Source: Klebsiella sp. BIGb0138
GTDB taxonomy: Bacteria > Pseudomonadota > Gammaproteobacteria > Enterobacterales > Enterobacteriaceae
NCBI RefSeq assembly: GCF_004342285.1
Contig: NZ_SMCV01000010.1
Span: forward strand, 124,001 to 188,000
Reading direction: 5' to 3'
DNA length: 64,000 bases
In this document: piece by piece, positions 49,758 to 57,972 of the stretch
Layout: every line of letters begins with the position of its first letter
How positions within the stretch are numbered: position 1 is the first letter of the stretch
The notes under the pieces: generated by a model
Told to the model about the DNA's origin: nothing
The model's database searches: none
Seen by the model: only the letters and a program-made list of their open reading frames with translations
Position numbers and translations under genes: made by a program

Positions 49758-50479
49758 CCGTTCCCCCTCACCAGCTGTTGTAGTAGTTCGGCCTGGCTGG
49801 CCAGTAGTACGGGATCGTCCGGCGCGCGCGGTGGTACCCCCGTCAGATGATGCGCATCGTCAATGCCTCCCGGCGGCGAAAGCACCAGCAGCCGATGGCT
49901 GAGCCGGCAGGCTTCCATCGGGTCGTGGGTGATGAGCACCACGGTACGATTCACCAGCAGCCCGGCGGCCAGGTTCTGGATTCGCGTGCGGGTAATGGTG
50001 TCCAACGCCGAGAACGGTTCATCCATTAAAACAATGGGGCGATCTTCATACAGCGTGCGCGCCAGCGCCGCCCGCTGTCGCATTCCGCCGGAGAGCGAAG
50101 CCGGGCGATCGTCGGCGCAATGGCTGAGGCCCACCTGCTCTAATAAGGTCGCCACTCGCTGGCTGTCGACCCGTTCACCGCGAAGCCGGGCGCCGAGCGC
50201 CACGTTATCGCGTACGCTCAGCCACGGATAGAGCAGATCTTTTTGCCCCATCCACGCCAGCCGCTGCGCAATGGGGAGCCCATCGCTGGCATGCACCTGA
50301 CCGCGAGTCGGGGAGGCTAATCCGGCGATAATCCGCAGCAGGCTGGTTTTGCCGGCGCCGCTGGCGCCCAGCAGCGAAATCCACTCTCCGCCGGGAATAT
50401 CAAATGACAGATCCGTGAAAATCACCCGCGAACCGAAGCGCAGGCCTAACTCCCGGACCTGAATCGCGGGGGCATTCAC
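49754..50479 (-). CDS. ThiZ-like ABC ATPase
   Basis: 241 residues. Walker A GASGAGKTS (about 38-46), signature LSGGMRQRAALAR, Walker B IVLMDEPFSALD and switch His in LITHDP are intact. It powers the ThiX-like permease. Four-base overlaps with both neighbours show tight coupling. Confidence 0.92.
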   Translation of the reverse strand: MNAPAIQVRELGLRFGSRVIFTDLSFDIPGGEWISLLGASGAGKTSLLRIIAGLASPTRGQVHASDGLPIAQRLAWMGQKDLLYPWLSVRDNVALGARLRGERVDSQRVATLLEQVGLSHCADDRPASLSGGMRQRAALARTLYEDRPIVLMDEPFSALDTITRTRIQNLAAGLLVNRTVVLITHDPMEACRLSHRLLVLSPPGGIDDAHHLTGVPPRAPDDPVLLASQAELLQQLVRGNG

Positions 50480-51171
50480 GCCTGCCCCTCCGCCGCGGCA
50501 TTCAGCCCCATCTGCCAGAAGTTTGCTTCCAGGCGAGCGGCGGTGGTGAAAATGGTGCTCAGCTCGGCGAACCGCGCTTCGCCGCCGCGCTGTTGCCAGA
50601 CGGTTTCCAGCAGGCCGACCGCGGCATTGACGCCGTTGAGGTAGCCCTCGTCGCCGTAGTTACGAATCCACGAGGCGTACGGGTTATCGCTGAGACGGGT
50701 GGCGGGGTCGTGAAGCAGACCGAGGCCGATTTCGGCATAGCCGGCGACGCAGGGCATCAGCGCCGTCAGGAGATCCAGCGCATCGCCGGAATGGCCGATA
50801 TCCAGGACATAGCGAGTGTAATTGACCGTCTCCGCCGCTTCGTTTTCGCCGGCCATAGTGGCTTCATCGAGCCCCCAGCCCGCACAATAGCCGACATGCA
50901 GCGGCAGCTCGCCAAGGATGGCATTCATCGAGGCGGCGGCGGCGCGCATTTCCGGCAGCGTACGCAGCTTACTGACCAGCAGGGCGTAGCTGCGGGCAAA
51001 ATGGATCAGAAACAGGTAATCCTGAGTCAGATAGCGTCGGAAGGCGATTTCGGGCAGGGTGCCATCGGCAAGCTGGCGTAAGAAGGGATGCGCAACGTAG
51101 CGTTCCCAGTCGCGACCGGCCTGCTGGCGCAGACGACCATAAAGACCTTGGGTAAAAACGGGAAGAATCAC
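50476..51171 (-). CDS. tenA: TenA-family aminopyrimidine hydrolase (thiaminase II)
   Basis: 231 residues of the all-helical TenA fold. Visible features: HPFLRQLADGTLP, the RYLTQDYLFLIHFARSYA block, and the catalytic Cys in LMPCVAGYAEIG, conserved in TenA as a PC..GY.EIG pattern. It hydrolyses aminomethyl-pyrimidine from damaged thiamine to give HMP. It is the first gene behind the TPP riboswitch, with an ABC transporter for the same salvage route downstream. Confidence 0.92.
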   Translation of the reverse strand: MILPVFTQGLYGRLRQQAGRDWERYVAHPFLRQLADGTLPEIAFRRYLTQDYLFLIHFARSYALLVSKLRTLPEMRAAAASMNAILGELPLHVGYCAGWGLDEATMAGENEAAETVNYTRYVLDIGHSGDALDLLTALMPCVAGYAEIGLGLLHDPATRLSDNPYASWIRNYGDEGYLNGVNAAVGLLETVWQQRGGEARFAELSTIFTTAARLEANFWQMGLNAAAEGQA

Positions 51172-51248
51172 AGGACCTCCTGATACAAGGGGAGATCCGG
51201 GCGTGCAGAAGTATGAACAGGCAATGGCGGTAAACTGGCAAAATTGCC

Positions 51249-51330
51249 GACCCGTCCCTTCGCTGGCATGACCCAGATCAGGTTCAAAGGGTTCGGCTTA
51301 CGCCATCTCAGCCCTCACGGGACACCCCTC
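51249..51330 (-). ncRNA. TPP riboswitch (THI box)
   Basis: On the - strand the order is GGGGTGTCCC, GGGCTGAGATGGCG, then the near-invariant CCCTTTGAACCTGATCTGG and GCCAGCGAAGGGA: a standard thiamine-pyrophosphate aptamer. It ends about 80 bases before the tenA start, so TPP should repress the tenA-ABC operon. Confidence 0.96.
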
Positions 51331-51402
51331 GGTTGCGTCATGTTATACGGCATTCATTTTTTGATTACAATCCCGAAAGCGGTCGCCAGCGTCGCTCTGT
51401 TT

Positions 51403-51415
51403 GTGACGTTGTCAC
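51403..51415 (+). other. matS site (MatP binding), copy 4
   Basis: GTGACGTTGTCAC, exact match to GTGACRNYGTCAC, 6.7 kb from copy 3. It lies in the promoter region of the TPP-controlled operon. Confidence 0.88.
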
Positions 51416-51815
51416 GAATTTTATCCGTAGAAAGCCTTTCGTCGGCAGCCTGTTGGCGTTTATATGGGCCATGCAGGTGGTTAAACCCCGTTTTTTGTCC
51501 AGAATGAAAGACAACGCCCGGCTGAAAATGAGGGCCTGATAATGCTACTGGCTATAGTCTGGACAAAGCGCGGTATACCGCCAGCAATGAAGTGGGTAAT
51601 ACAGTGACGTTTTATCTGGCGCAAGGCGACCGAATGTCAGGAGATAAACCGCGTGCAGCCCGATGCAAAGCCTGCTCTGAACGATGTTTGTGCTGAGAAC
51701 ATGATCGGCATCTATCAACAATACGCGCAGCGCCGGGCAAGCCTGCGCTCCAGGCCGCTGTTTGAAAAGCGCTGGCTGGGCCATCCGTTGTAACATATCA
51801 GCATGGAGGTGAAAA
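51416..51815. other. Region without a supported gene, perhaps a decayed one
   Basis: 400 bases. On the + strand two frames look protein-like but broken: 51541-51690 reads through without a start and stops at a TGA; 51667-51793 in another frame gives ENMIGIYQQYAQRRASLRSR and ends at a TAA. This may be a gene remnant with a frameshift, but I do not recognise the family. A frame on the - strand (51545-51796) has no good ribosome binding site. Confidence 0.25.
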
Positions 51816-52187
51816 ATGACCGACTCAGGACTAAAACCTTTTGCGTTTGTGCTTGCCGTCCCCGATCTGCAAAAAAACGTCGACTATTTTCGCGATGCGC
51901 TGGGTTTTACCGCGCAGTGGCCGCAAGGGGCGGACTGGCAGTTGATGGTCCGCGACGGCGTCAGGCTGATGCTCGGCCATTGCCCGGATGCCATCAGCCC
52001 CTCAGCGCTGGGCGACCACAGTTATTTTGCCTACCTCAACGTCGCCGATGTTGATGCGCTACACGATGAATGGTGGCAGAACGGGGCGCTTATCCTGCAG
52101 CCGCCGGCCGATAAGCCCCACGGCATGCGTGAATTTTTGCTGGCTACCCCCGATGGCCACCGGCTGATGGTCGGACAGGAGATTTAG
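51816..52187 (+). CDS. VOC-family (glyoxalase/bleomycin-resistance fold) protein
   Basis: 123 residues. Two beta-alpha-beta-beta-beta modules: FAFVLAVPDLQKNVDYFRDALGF in the first and YLNVADVDALHDEWWQNGA...REFLLATPDGHRLMVGQ in the second. Size and motif fit small VOC proteins (bleomycin-binding or dioxygenase-like). The ATG at 51816 has a strong ATGGAGGTG site. Stand-alone gene; substrate unknown. Confidence 0.88.
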   Translation: MTDSGLKPFAFVLAVPDLQKNVDYFRDALGFTAQWPQGADWQLMVRDGVRLMLGHCPDAISPSALGDHSYFAYLNVADVDALHDEWWQNGALILQPPADKPHGMREFLLATPDGHRLMVGQEI

Positions 52188-52347
52188 CGTATTGCCGACG
52201 GTTTCGGTCGTTTATCAATAATATCAACCCGCTATGCGCCATAGCCAAGCGTATGCGTTGATTTTGTCATTTTCCTGGCAATATTTCCGTTGCTCATTCG
52301 TCTACCTCTCCACCTATCACGATTCACTACTGTAATGAGGTCATACG

Positions 52348-52767
52348 ATGATGAGAGGTTTTGATATGCACGGGCACCACCGCGGTCGCGGCTTCGGTGG
52401 CCATCGAATGGCGAAGCCGCTGATCGTGGGTGTGGTGCTGATCGCCATCCTCGGGCTGCTGGTGATGTCGCTGTGGAACGCGCTGCTGCCGGCGATTCTC
52501 GGCGTCAAGAGCATCGGCTTCTGGCAGGCGCTGGGCATTCTGGCCCTGTCGCGCATTCTGTTTGGCGGCCTCGGTTTTCGCCCCGGAATGTTCGGTATGG
52601 CGCGCGAACGGCGGCGGATGCACGAACGTTGGATGAACATGAGCCCGCAACAGCGTGAAGAGTTCGTTCAGCGCTTCAGCCAACGCGGGCCGTGCGGCTG
52701 GCGCGAGCGGCGGGAGGGGAAAGCCCCGCCGCGGGATGACGCCACGAAAACGACGCCTGTCGAGTGA
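52348..52767 (+). CDS. Small His-rich membrane protein paired with an ECF sigma factor
   Basis: 139 residues. The N-terminus is His/Gly/Arg-rich (MHGHHRGRGFGGHRM), followed by two hydrophobic helices (about 24-43 and 51-75) and an Arg/Met-rich tail with MNMSPQQREEFVQRF, reminiscent of the LTxxQ motif of Spy/CpxP, and a proline/threonine-rich end. The stop overlaps the sigma-factor start (GTGA). It may sense an envelope signal or metal and act as the sigma's partner, but it is not a recognised anti-sigma family. Confidence 0.75.
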   Translation: MMRGFDMHGHHRGRGFGGHRMAKPLIVGVVLIAILGLLVMSLWNALLPAILGVKSIGFWQALGILALSRILFGGLGFRPGMFGMARERRRMHERWMNMSPQQREEFVQRFSQRGPCGWRERREGKAPPRDDATKTTPVE

Positions 52768-53333
52768 GCGAGATGAAAACCGGGATGGCGGGGGAGTCGC
52801 TGCTTATTTCGGCGCTTAACGCCTGCCGGTCACGGCTGAAAGCCTTCATTCGCGGCCGAACCTCGGTGCGCGCCGATGCGGATGATATCCTGCAGGAAGT
52901 CACTTACCAGCTGATGACCGTGGAACAACCGGTGGAGAACGTGGCTGCCTGGCTGTTCCGCGCGGCGCGCAACGAAATGACCGACCGGGCGCGCAAAAAA
53001 CGCGAGCTGCCGCTCGCGGGCTATTTTAGCGCTGCAGAGGAGGGCGAGCGGCCTGAAGATGAGATCTCAGAGACGCTGTTCGGCGTAGCGCACACCCCGG
53101 AAGAGGAGTACCTTAAAGCGCTACTGTGGGAAGAGCTGACTCAGGCGCTTGGCGAACTGCCGCCGGCCCAGCGCGAGGTGTTTGAGAAAACCGAGCTGCA
53201 AGGCTACAGCTATAAGGCGCTGGCGGAAGAGAGCGGGGTCAGCGAGCAGACGCTGTTATCGCGTAAACATAAAGCCGTTCTCTACCTCCGCACGCGCCTG
53301 CGCGTCCTCTATGATGAACTGATTGCCGACTAG
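52764..53333 (+). CDS. ECF-type RNA polymerase sigma factor
   Basis: 189 residues from a GTG at 52764 overlapping the previous stop (an ATG at 52773 would give 186). Sigma region 2 (about 25-90; DADDILQEVTYQLM, WLFRAARNEMTDRARKK) and region 4 (about 125-185; ALGELPPAQREVFEKTELQGYSYKALAEESGVSEQTLLSRKHKAV in parts) are clear. Region 3 is absent, as in ECF sigma factors. It forms a two-gene unit with the small membrane protein and is followed by a terminator. Confidence 0.9.
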   Translation: MSEMKTGMAGESLLISALNACRSRLKAFIRGRTSVRADADDILQEVTYQLMTVEQPVENVAAWLFRAARNEMTDRARKKRELPLAGYFSAAEEGERPEDEISETLFGVAHTPEEEYLKALLWEELTQALGELPPAQREVFEKTELQGYSYKALAEESGVSEQTLLSRKHKAVLYLRTRLRVLYDELIAD

Positions 53334-53339
53334 GCTCCT

Positions 53340-53369
53340 CCGGTCGTCGCTGCGGGCGGCCGGGTTTTC
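53340..53369 (+). terminator. Intrinsic terminator of the sigma-factor gene
   Basis: CCGGTCG (53340-53346) pairs with CGGCCGG (53357-53363, one G-U) and is followed by GTTTTCT and then a T-rich tract. It lies directly after the sigma-factor stop. Confidence 0.7.
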
Positions 53370-53392
53370 TCCTTCCTTTTTTATACTTCTGA

Positions 53393-53501
53393 TATCCCCT
53401 ACTGGGGATATTACCGTTATTATACCCACAAGAGGATATTTTTGCCGATTGACATTATCCTCACCAGGGTATAAATATGCTTTTATCCCCAAGAGAGGAT
53501 A
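53393..53501. promoter_or_regulatory. Four HipB operators upstream of hipBA
   Basis: The E. coli HipB operator is TATCC-N8-GGATA. Exact copies lie at 53393-53410 and 53484-53501. Near copies with a changed half-site lie at 53421-53438 (TATAC-N8-GGATA) and 53456-53473 (TATCC-N8-GTATA). Copy four abuts the AAGGAG ribosome binding site of hipB. The array implies cooperative autorepression by HipB/HipBA. Confidence 0.92.
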
Positions 53502-53511
53502 AGGAGAGCGT

Positions 53512-53784
53512 GTGAGCATTTCACCGATGATATATGGCCCGGTTCAGCTGGCTAACTACCTCAAGCTGATCCGGCAGAACAACCACTGGACGCAGAGCGA
53601 TCTGGCGAAGCGGATTGGCATAAAGCAGGCGACCATCTCTAACTTCGAAAACCATCCGGACAAAACCACCTTAGTGACGCTGTTTAAAATTTTACAATCG
53701 CTTGAAATGACGATGGTGCTGAGCGAAAGAAATGCGCCGGCCGTTGGGGTAAAAGACGATAGACCACAGGATCTGGAGTGGTAA
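53512..53784 (+). CDS. hipB: HipB antitoxin/autorepressor
   Basis: 90 residues with a GTG start at 53512 (AAGGAG upstream). An Xre-type helix-turn-helix (SDLAKRIGIKQATISNFEN) matches E. coli HipB closely, and the C-terminal LEW tail, used for Lon recognition and HipA contact in E. coli, is kept. It neutralises HipA and represses the operon through the TATCC-N8-GGATA sites upstream. The stop overlaps the hipA start (TAATG). Confidence 0.96.
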   Translation: MSISPMIYGPVQLANYLKLIRQNNHWTQSDLAKRIGIKQATISNFENHPDKTTLVTLFKILQSLEMTMVLSERNAPAVGVKDDRPQDLEW

Positions 53785-55112
53785 TGGCAACCCTCGTAAC
53801 ATGGATGAACAATGAACGCGTCGGCGAGCTGATCAAGCAGAGTAACGGGGCGCACGTTTTCCGCTATCAGGAGAGCTGGATGCGCAGTCCTCGCGCCCGT
53901 CCACTCTCGCTGTCGCTGTCGCTGCCGCTGCAGTACGGCAACATCACCGCCGATGCGGTGTTTAACTACTTTGATAATCTGTTGCCGGATAGCCCAAAAG
54001 TGCGGGAGCGGATTGTTAAACGCTACCAGGCGCGCTCAAAGCAGCCCTTTGATCTGCTGGCCGAGATCGGCCGCGATAGCGTCGGGGCGGTGACGTTACT
54101 GCCGCCGGGAGAAAACGCCGACCGGGGAGCATTAAGCTGGGAGCCTCTGGATGGCCGTAGCCTGGAAGCGCTGCTGACGGCCTATCAGTCCGATATTCCT
54201 CTCGGAATGGTCAACGAGCAGGATGATTTCAGGATCTCGGTGGCCGGGGCGCAGGAAAAAACCGCGCTGTTGAACATCGACGGCCAATGGTGCATTCCCA
54301 CCGGCACCACGCCCACCACCCACATTATTAAGCTGCCTATCGGCGAAATAAAGCAGCCTAACGCGGTGCTGGATCTTAGCGAGAGCGTGGATAACGAATA
54401 TTTGTGTCTGGCCCTCGCCAGGGCGCTGGGTTTCGCGGTACCGGATGCCGAAATTATGCAAACCGCCAGCATCCGCGCGCTGGCGGTGGAACGTTTTGAC
54501 CGCCGCTGGGCGCGGGAAAACACGGTGTTGCTGCGTTTACCGCAGGAAGATCTGTGCCAGGCTTTTGGCATTCCATCATCCATTAAGTATGAGTCAGACG
54601 GCGGTCCGGGCATTCGCCGGATCATGGACTTTCTGCTGGGGTCGAGCGACGCCCTGAAGGATCGCTATGATTTTATGAAGTTTATCGTTTTTCAATGGCT
54701 GATTGGCGCCACCGATGGGCACGCCAAGAACTTTTCGATTTTCCTCCAGCCGGGCGGCAGCTACCGGTTAACCCCGTTCTACGACATTATCTCCGCCTTT
54801 CCGGTACTGGGCGGCGCGGGGCTGCATATGAGCGATCTCAAGCTGTCGATGAGCCTGAAAGCGAGCAAAGGGCGCAAAACGGACATTCATACCCTCTATC
54901 CCCGTCACTTTTTAGCCACCGCCAAAGAGGTGGGGTTTGCGCAGGAGCAGATGCTGGAAATTCTGCATGATTTTGCCGATAACATCCCGCGGGCTATCGA
55001 TACGGCAAAAGGGTCATTACCGCCCGATTTTTCCCAACCGGTCTATGAGGCGATTATTTCGCACTTACTCAGGCTTCATGCCCGGCTGCAGAGCGCGCTC
55101 GAGCAGGGTTAG
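53784..55112 (+). CDS. hipA: HipA serine/threonine kinase toxin
   Basis: 442 residues, close to E. coli HipA (440) throughout. The autophosphorylated Ser is in ISVAGAQEK (Ser152 here, Ser150 in E. coli), the catalytic Asp in TDGHAKN and the Mg-binding Asp in TPFYDI. HipA phosphorylates glutamyl-tRNA synthetase and causes growth arrest and persistence. Gly22, mutated in the E. coli hipA7 allele, is unchanged. Start ATG at 53784. It is translationally coupled to hipB. Confidence 0.97.
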   Translation: MATLVTWMNNERVGELIKQSNGAHVFRYQESWMRSPRARPLSLSLSLPLQYGNITADAVFNYFDNLLPDSPKVRERIVKRYQARSKQPFDLLAEIGRDSVGAVTLLPPGENADRGALSWEPLDGRSLEALLTAYQSDIPLGMVNEQDDFRISVAGAQEKTALLNIDGQWCIPTGTTPTTHIIKLPIGEIKQPNAVLDLSESVDNEYLCLALARALGFAVPDAEIMQTASIRALAVERFDRRWARENTVLLRLPQEDLCQAFGIPSSIKYESDGGPGIRRIMDFLLGSSDALKDRYDFMKFIVFQWLIGATDGHAKNFSIFLQPGGSYRLTPFYDIISAFPVLGGAGLHMSDLKLSMSLKASKGRKTDIHTLYPRHFLATAKEVGFAQEQMLEILHDFADNIPRAIDTAKGSLPPDFSQPVYEAIISHLLRLHARLQSALEQG

Positions 55113-55342
55113 CGAATGCTGACCTGAAATATTCCCCACGTTCATCCTCTTCCCGGTTAACACCGCGCCCAGCATGGCGACGCACTTCTTTTCCGCGCGG
55201 AGCGCGTTAGCCATATTAGTGGAAACCTTAGCTAATTTTATCATTTGTCAGTAAAAGGTCTGTCCTTGCAGAATTGGTTCTAAGGCAGGTCAGGCGTAAC
55301 TTTAAGCATGAAATTAAAACGGTACGGACCTTGTCTCTTTAG

Positions 55343-55366
55343 CCGCGATATTAGCGCGGTTTTTCT
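55343..55366 (+). terminator. Terminator-like hairpin in the leader of the yxeM-like operon
   Basis: CCGCG (55343-55347)/CGCGG (55355-55359) followed by TTTTTC, 33 bases upstream of the binding-protein start. Either it ends an upstream transcript, or it attenuates the operon it precedes. Confidence 0.5.
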
Positions 55367-55398
55367 CCAGGATTTTGCAACCACGAATAGGTCTCGCC

Positions 55399-56295
55399 AT
55401 GAAGTTATGCAAATTATTCCTCCCGGCGCTGCTTGCCGGGAATTTATCTACCGTTTGGGCCGCTGAGCAAAATGTTCCTTCTTATTCGACTTTCCAGGTG
55501 ACTGCGGATGAGGCGCTGAAAAGCAAACTGCCGGCGGAGATTATTCAACGCGGTTATATCGTGGCGGGTACCAACCCCAATACGCCGCCGACCACCTTTT
55601 TTCAGGAAGATAATAAAACGCTGGCCGGTCGCGAGATCGACCTGATGAATGCCGTCGCCGCGCGTCTCGGCGTGACGGTTCGCTGGCAGGATACCGGCGG
55701 TTTCGACAACATTATTCCCGGTCTCAAATCAGGCCGCTATGACGTGGCGCTGTCTAACATCAATGCGACCCGCAAACGCCTTGAGCAGGTTGATTTCGTC
55801 AGCTATTACGATGCCTCGCGTCTTGGCGTGATTTCGCGCAAAGACGCCAGTATCGCACCGTTTACCTCCTTTGATGCGGTCTGCGGCGCGGAGATCGGCG
55901 CTGGCGCCGGCACCACGCAAATCGCCCGGCTTGAAGCGGCCAGCAAAGCCTGTACGGATGCGGGCAAAAATCCGATTAAAATCGCTGTCTTCCCGGATCG
56001 GCCATCGGGCGTCCAGGCGGTGGTCAGCGGCCGGGTGCCGATGTTCTTTGGCCCGTATGAGGGACTGACCTATCAGGTCAGCCAGGTAAAAGCACTGGCG
56101 CTGAGCGGAACAATTCACGTTGATGATGCGCCGGTCTCCGTCGCGCTGCAAAAACAGTCGCCGCTGGAAGACGCGATCCAGGCCTCGATCAATTCGCTGA
56201 TTAAAGACGGCACGTATCAGAAGATCCTCGACAAATGGTCAATCGGTTTCGGTGCCGTCACCGAGTCGAAACGTAACGAAGAGATTTTCGGATGA
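55399..56295 (+). CDS. Amino-acid ABC transporter binding protein (YxeM-like)
   Basis: 298 residues from the ATG at 55399. A signal peptide ends near VWAAEQ. The SBP family 3 fold shows in AGTNPNTPPTTF, GREIDLMNAVAARLGV, WQDTGGFDNIIPGLKSGRYDVALS and GAGTTQIARLE. Family members bind polar amino acids. Its place beside acetyltransferase, M20, MmgE/PrpD and lyase genes mirrors Bacillus yxeM, which suggests S-(2-succino)cysteine or a similar conjugate as ligand (inference). ATGA overlap with the permease. Confidence 0.85.
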   Translation: MKLCKLFLPALLAGNLSTVWAAEQNVPSYSTFQVTADEALKSKLPAEIIQRGYIVAGTNPNTPPTTFFQEDNKTLAGREIDLMNAVAARLGVTVRWQDTGGFDNIIPGLKSGRYDVALSNINATRKRLEQVDFVSYYDASRLGVISRKDASIAPFTSFDAVCGAEIGAGAGTTQIARLEAASKACTDAGKNPIKIAVFPDRPSGVQAVVSGRVPMFFGPYEGLTYQVSQVKALALSGTIHVDDAPVSVALQKQSPLEDAIQASINSLIKDGTYQKILDKWSIGFGAVTESKRNEEIFG

Positions 56296-57218
56296 GCAGC
56301 GATACCCACCGCGGTCAGCAGCCGGAAGAACTGCGGATCGTCAGTAAAAGATATATCGGGCGCTGGATCAGCGCCCTGATCGTGGTGCTGGCGCTGGTCG
56401 CTATCGCGAACTCCATGCTCCACAACCCGCGCTTTGAATGGGCGATAATCGCCGAAAACTTTACCGGACCATCGATACTGCAGGGCGTGCTGATGACCCT
56501 GCAGCTCACGGCCATCTCGGTTATCTGCGGTTTTGCCGGCGGCACCGTGCTGGCGCTAATGCGTCTCTCCTCCAATCCGGTACTGGTTGCCGTCAGCTGG
56601 GGGTACACCTGGTTTTTCCGCGGCGTACCGATGCTGGTTCAGCTGTTTCTGTGGTACAACATCGCCGCGCTCTATCCCACTATTTCACTCTCGCTGCCGT
56701 GGGTAGGGGAAATCTGGAGCGCGTCGGCCAATTCGCTCATCAGCCCGTTTAGCGCGGCGGTGATTGCGCTGGTGATGCACCAGTCGGCGTATGCCGCGGA
56801 AATTATCCGCGCCGGTATCCAGAGCGTCAGCGTCGGCCAGGTAGAGGCCGCGCGGGCGCTCGGCTACCGTCCGGCGCAGATCTTCCGCCACACCGTGCTG
56901 CCGCAGGCGATGCGCGCGATCCTGCCTCCGGCTGGCAATGAGGTGATTGGTCAGTTGAAAACCACGGCGGTGGTGTCGGTGATCTCCCTGCAGGATGTAC
57001 TGTTTTCCGCGCAGATTATCTATCAGCGAACCTATGAGGTGATCCCGCTGCTGCTGGTCGCCACGCTGTGGTATCTGCTGCTAACCTCGCTGCTTTCGGT
57101 GATCCAGTATTACGTCGAACGCTATTTCAGCCGCAGCAGCCACCGTAAGGCGAAACGCAAATCCCGACCGCATTCCGTCGCCGTCAGGCTTAATTCAGGA
57201 GAGGCCAGCCATGGGTGA
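56292..57218 (+). CDS. Amino-acid ABC transporter permease (YxeN-like)
   Basis: 308 residues. It has an unusually long N-terminus (about 80 residues with one helix) and then the His/Glu/Gln/Arg permease core: GVLMTLQLTAISVICGFAGG, WFFRGVPMLVQLF, and the EAA loop VGQVEAARALGYRPAQIFRHTVLPQAMR in parts. The C-terminal tail is basic. It overlaps the ATPase gene by eight bases. Confidence 0.9.
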   Translation: MSSDTHRGQQPEELRIVSKRYIGRWISALIVVLALVAIANSMLHNPRFEWAIIAENFTGPSILQGVLMTLQLTAISVICGFAGGTVLALMRLSSNPVLVAVSWGYTWFFRGVPMLVQLFLWYNIAALYPTISLSLPWVGEIWSASANSLISPFSAAVIALVMHQSAYAAEIIRAGIQSVSVGQVEAARALGYRPAQIFRHTVLPQAMRAILPPAGNEVIGQLKTTAVVSVISLQDVLFSAQIIYQRTYEVIPLLLVATLWYLLLTSLLSVIQYYVERYFSRSSHRKAKRKSRPHSVAVRLNSGEASHG

Positions 57219-57972
57219 GGCGATTCAATTTCGTAAAGTCAGTAAACGTTTTGCGGGAAATACCGTTCTTGATGACATCAATCTCGATATTCCAGCCGGG
57301 TCGGTGACCGTGATCCTTGGGCCGTCCGGTTCGGGCAAATCGACTTTGCTGCGCTGCATCAACCATCTGGAAAAGCTGGACGGCGGCACGATCCGCATCG
57401 GCGGCGAACTGGTGGGCTATCAGCAAAAAGGCAATGCGCTGTATGAGCTGAGCAGCCGGAAAATCGCCGAACAGCGCAGCCGCACCGGTATGGTGTTCCA
57501 GCAATTTAATCTGTTTCCGCACCGCACCGTGCTGCAGAACATTACCGATGCGCCGCTGCGGGTGAAAGGACAACATCGTCAGCAGGTTCTGAGCAAGGCT
57601 CGCGCGCTGCTGCAGCAGGTCGGGCTGGCCAACCGCGAAGATGACTGGCCGCAGCAGCTCTCCGGCGGGCAGCAGCAGCGCGTGGCGATTGCCCGGGCGC
57701 TGGCGATGGATCCAGAAGTCATGCTGTTTGATGAACCCACCTCCGCGCTGGACCCGGAGCTGGTGGGGGAGGTGCTGCAGGTGATTAAAAAGCTGGCCCA
57801 TTCCGGGATAACGATGGTCATCGTCACCCACGAAATTGGTTTTGCCCGCGAAGTCGCGGACAACATCGTCTTTATGGAGGGCGGAAAAATCGTCGCCTCG
57901 GGGCCGAGTAAAACGGTGCTGGATGATGCCGAAAACGTCCGTGTCCGGGAGTTCCTGTCTACCGTTCTGTAA
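57211..57972 (+). CDS. Amino-acid ABC transporter ATPase (YxeO-like)
   Basis: 253 residues. Walker A GPSGSGKST (about 33-41), Q-loop VFQQFNLFPHRTVLQN, signature LSGGQQQRVAIAR, Walker B VMLFDEPTSALD and switch His in VTHEI. Polar-amino-acid class (GlnQ/YxeO-like). The last 14 bases overlap the end of the convergent MmgE/PrpD gene. Confidence 0.93.
   Translation: MGEAIQFRKVSKRFAGNTVLDDINLDIPAGSVTVILGPSGSGKSTLLRCINHLEKLDGGTIRIGGELVGYQQKGNALYELSSRKIAEQRSRTGMVFQQFNLFPHRTVLQNITDAPLRVKGQHRQQVLSKARALLQQVGLANREDDWPQQLSGGQQQRVAIARALAMDPEVMLFDEPTSALDPELVGEVLQVIKKLAHSGITMVIVTHEIGFAREVADNIVFMEGGKIVASGPSKTVLDDAENVRVREFLSTVL

Noticed and set aside
51403-51415. CRP site reading of GTGACGTTGTCAC
   Set aside because: The half-sites TGTGA and TCAC are separated by five bases rather than six, and all four copies match matS exactly.
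53393-53501. CRISPR-like or tandem repeat upstream of hipB
   Set aside because: The regularly spaced TATCC...GGATA units are HipB operators; there are no spacers or cas genes.
55308-55466. 53-codon frame in the yxeM-like leader as an attenuator peptide
   Set aside because: It runs through the terminator-like hairpin and far into the binding-protein gene and has a single internal Cys cluster of no clear meaning. There is no Cys-rich leader design.
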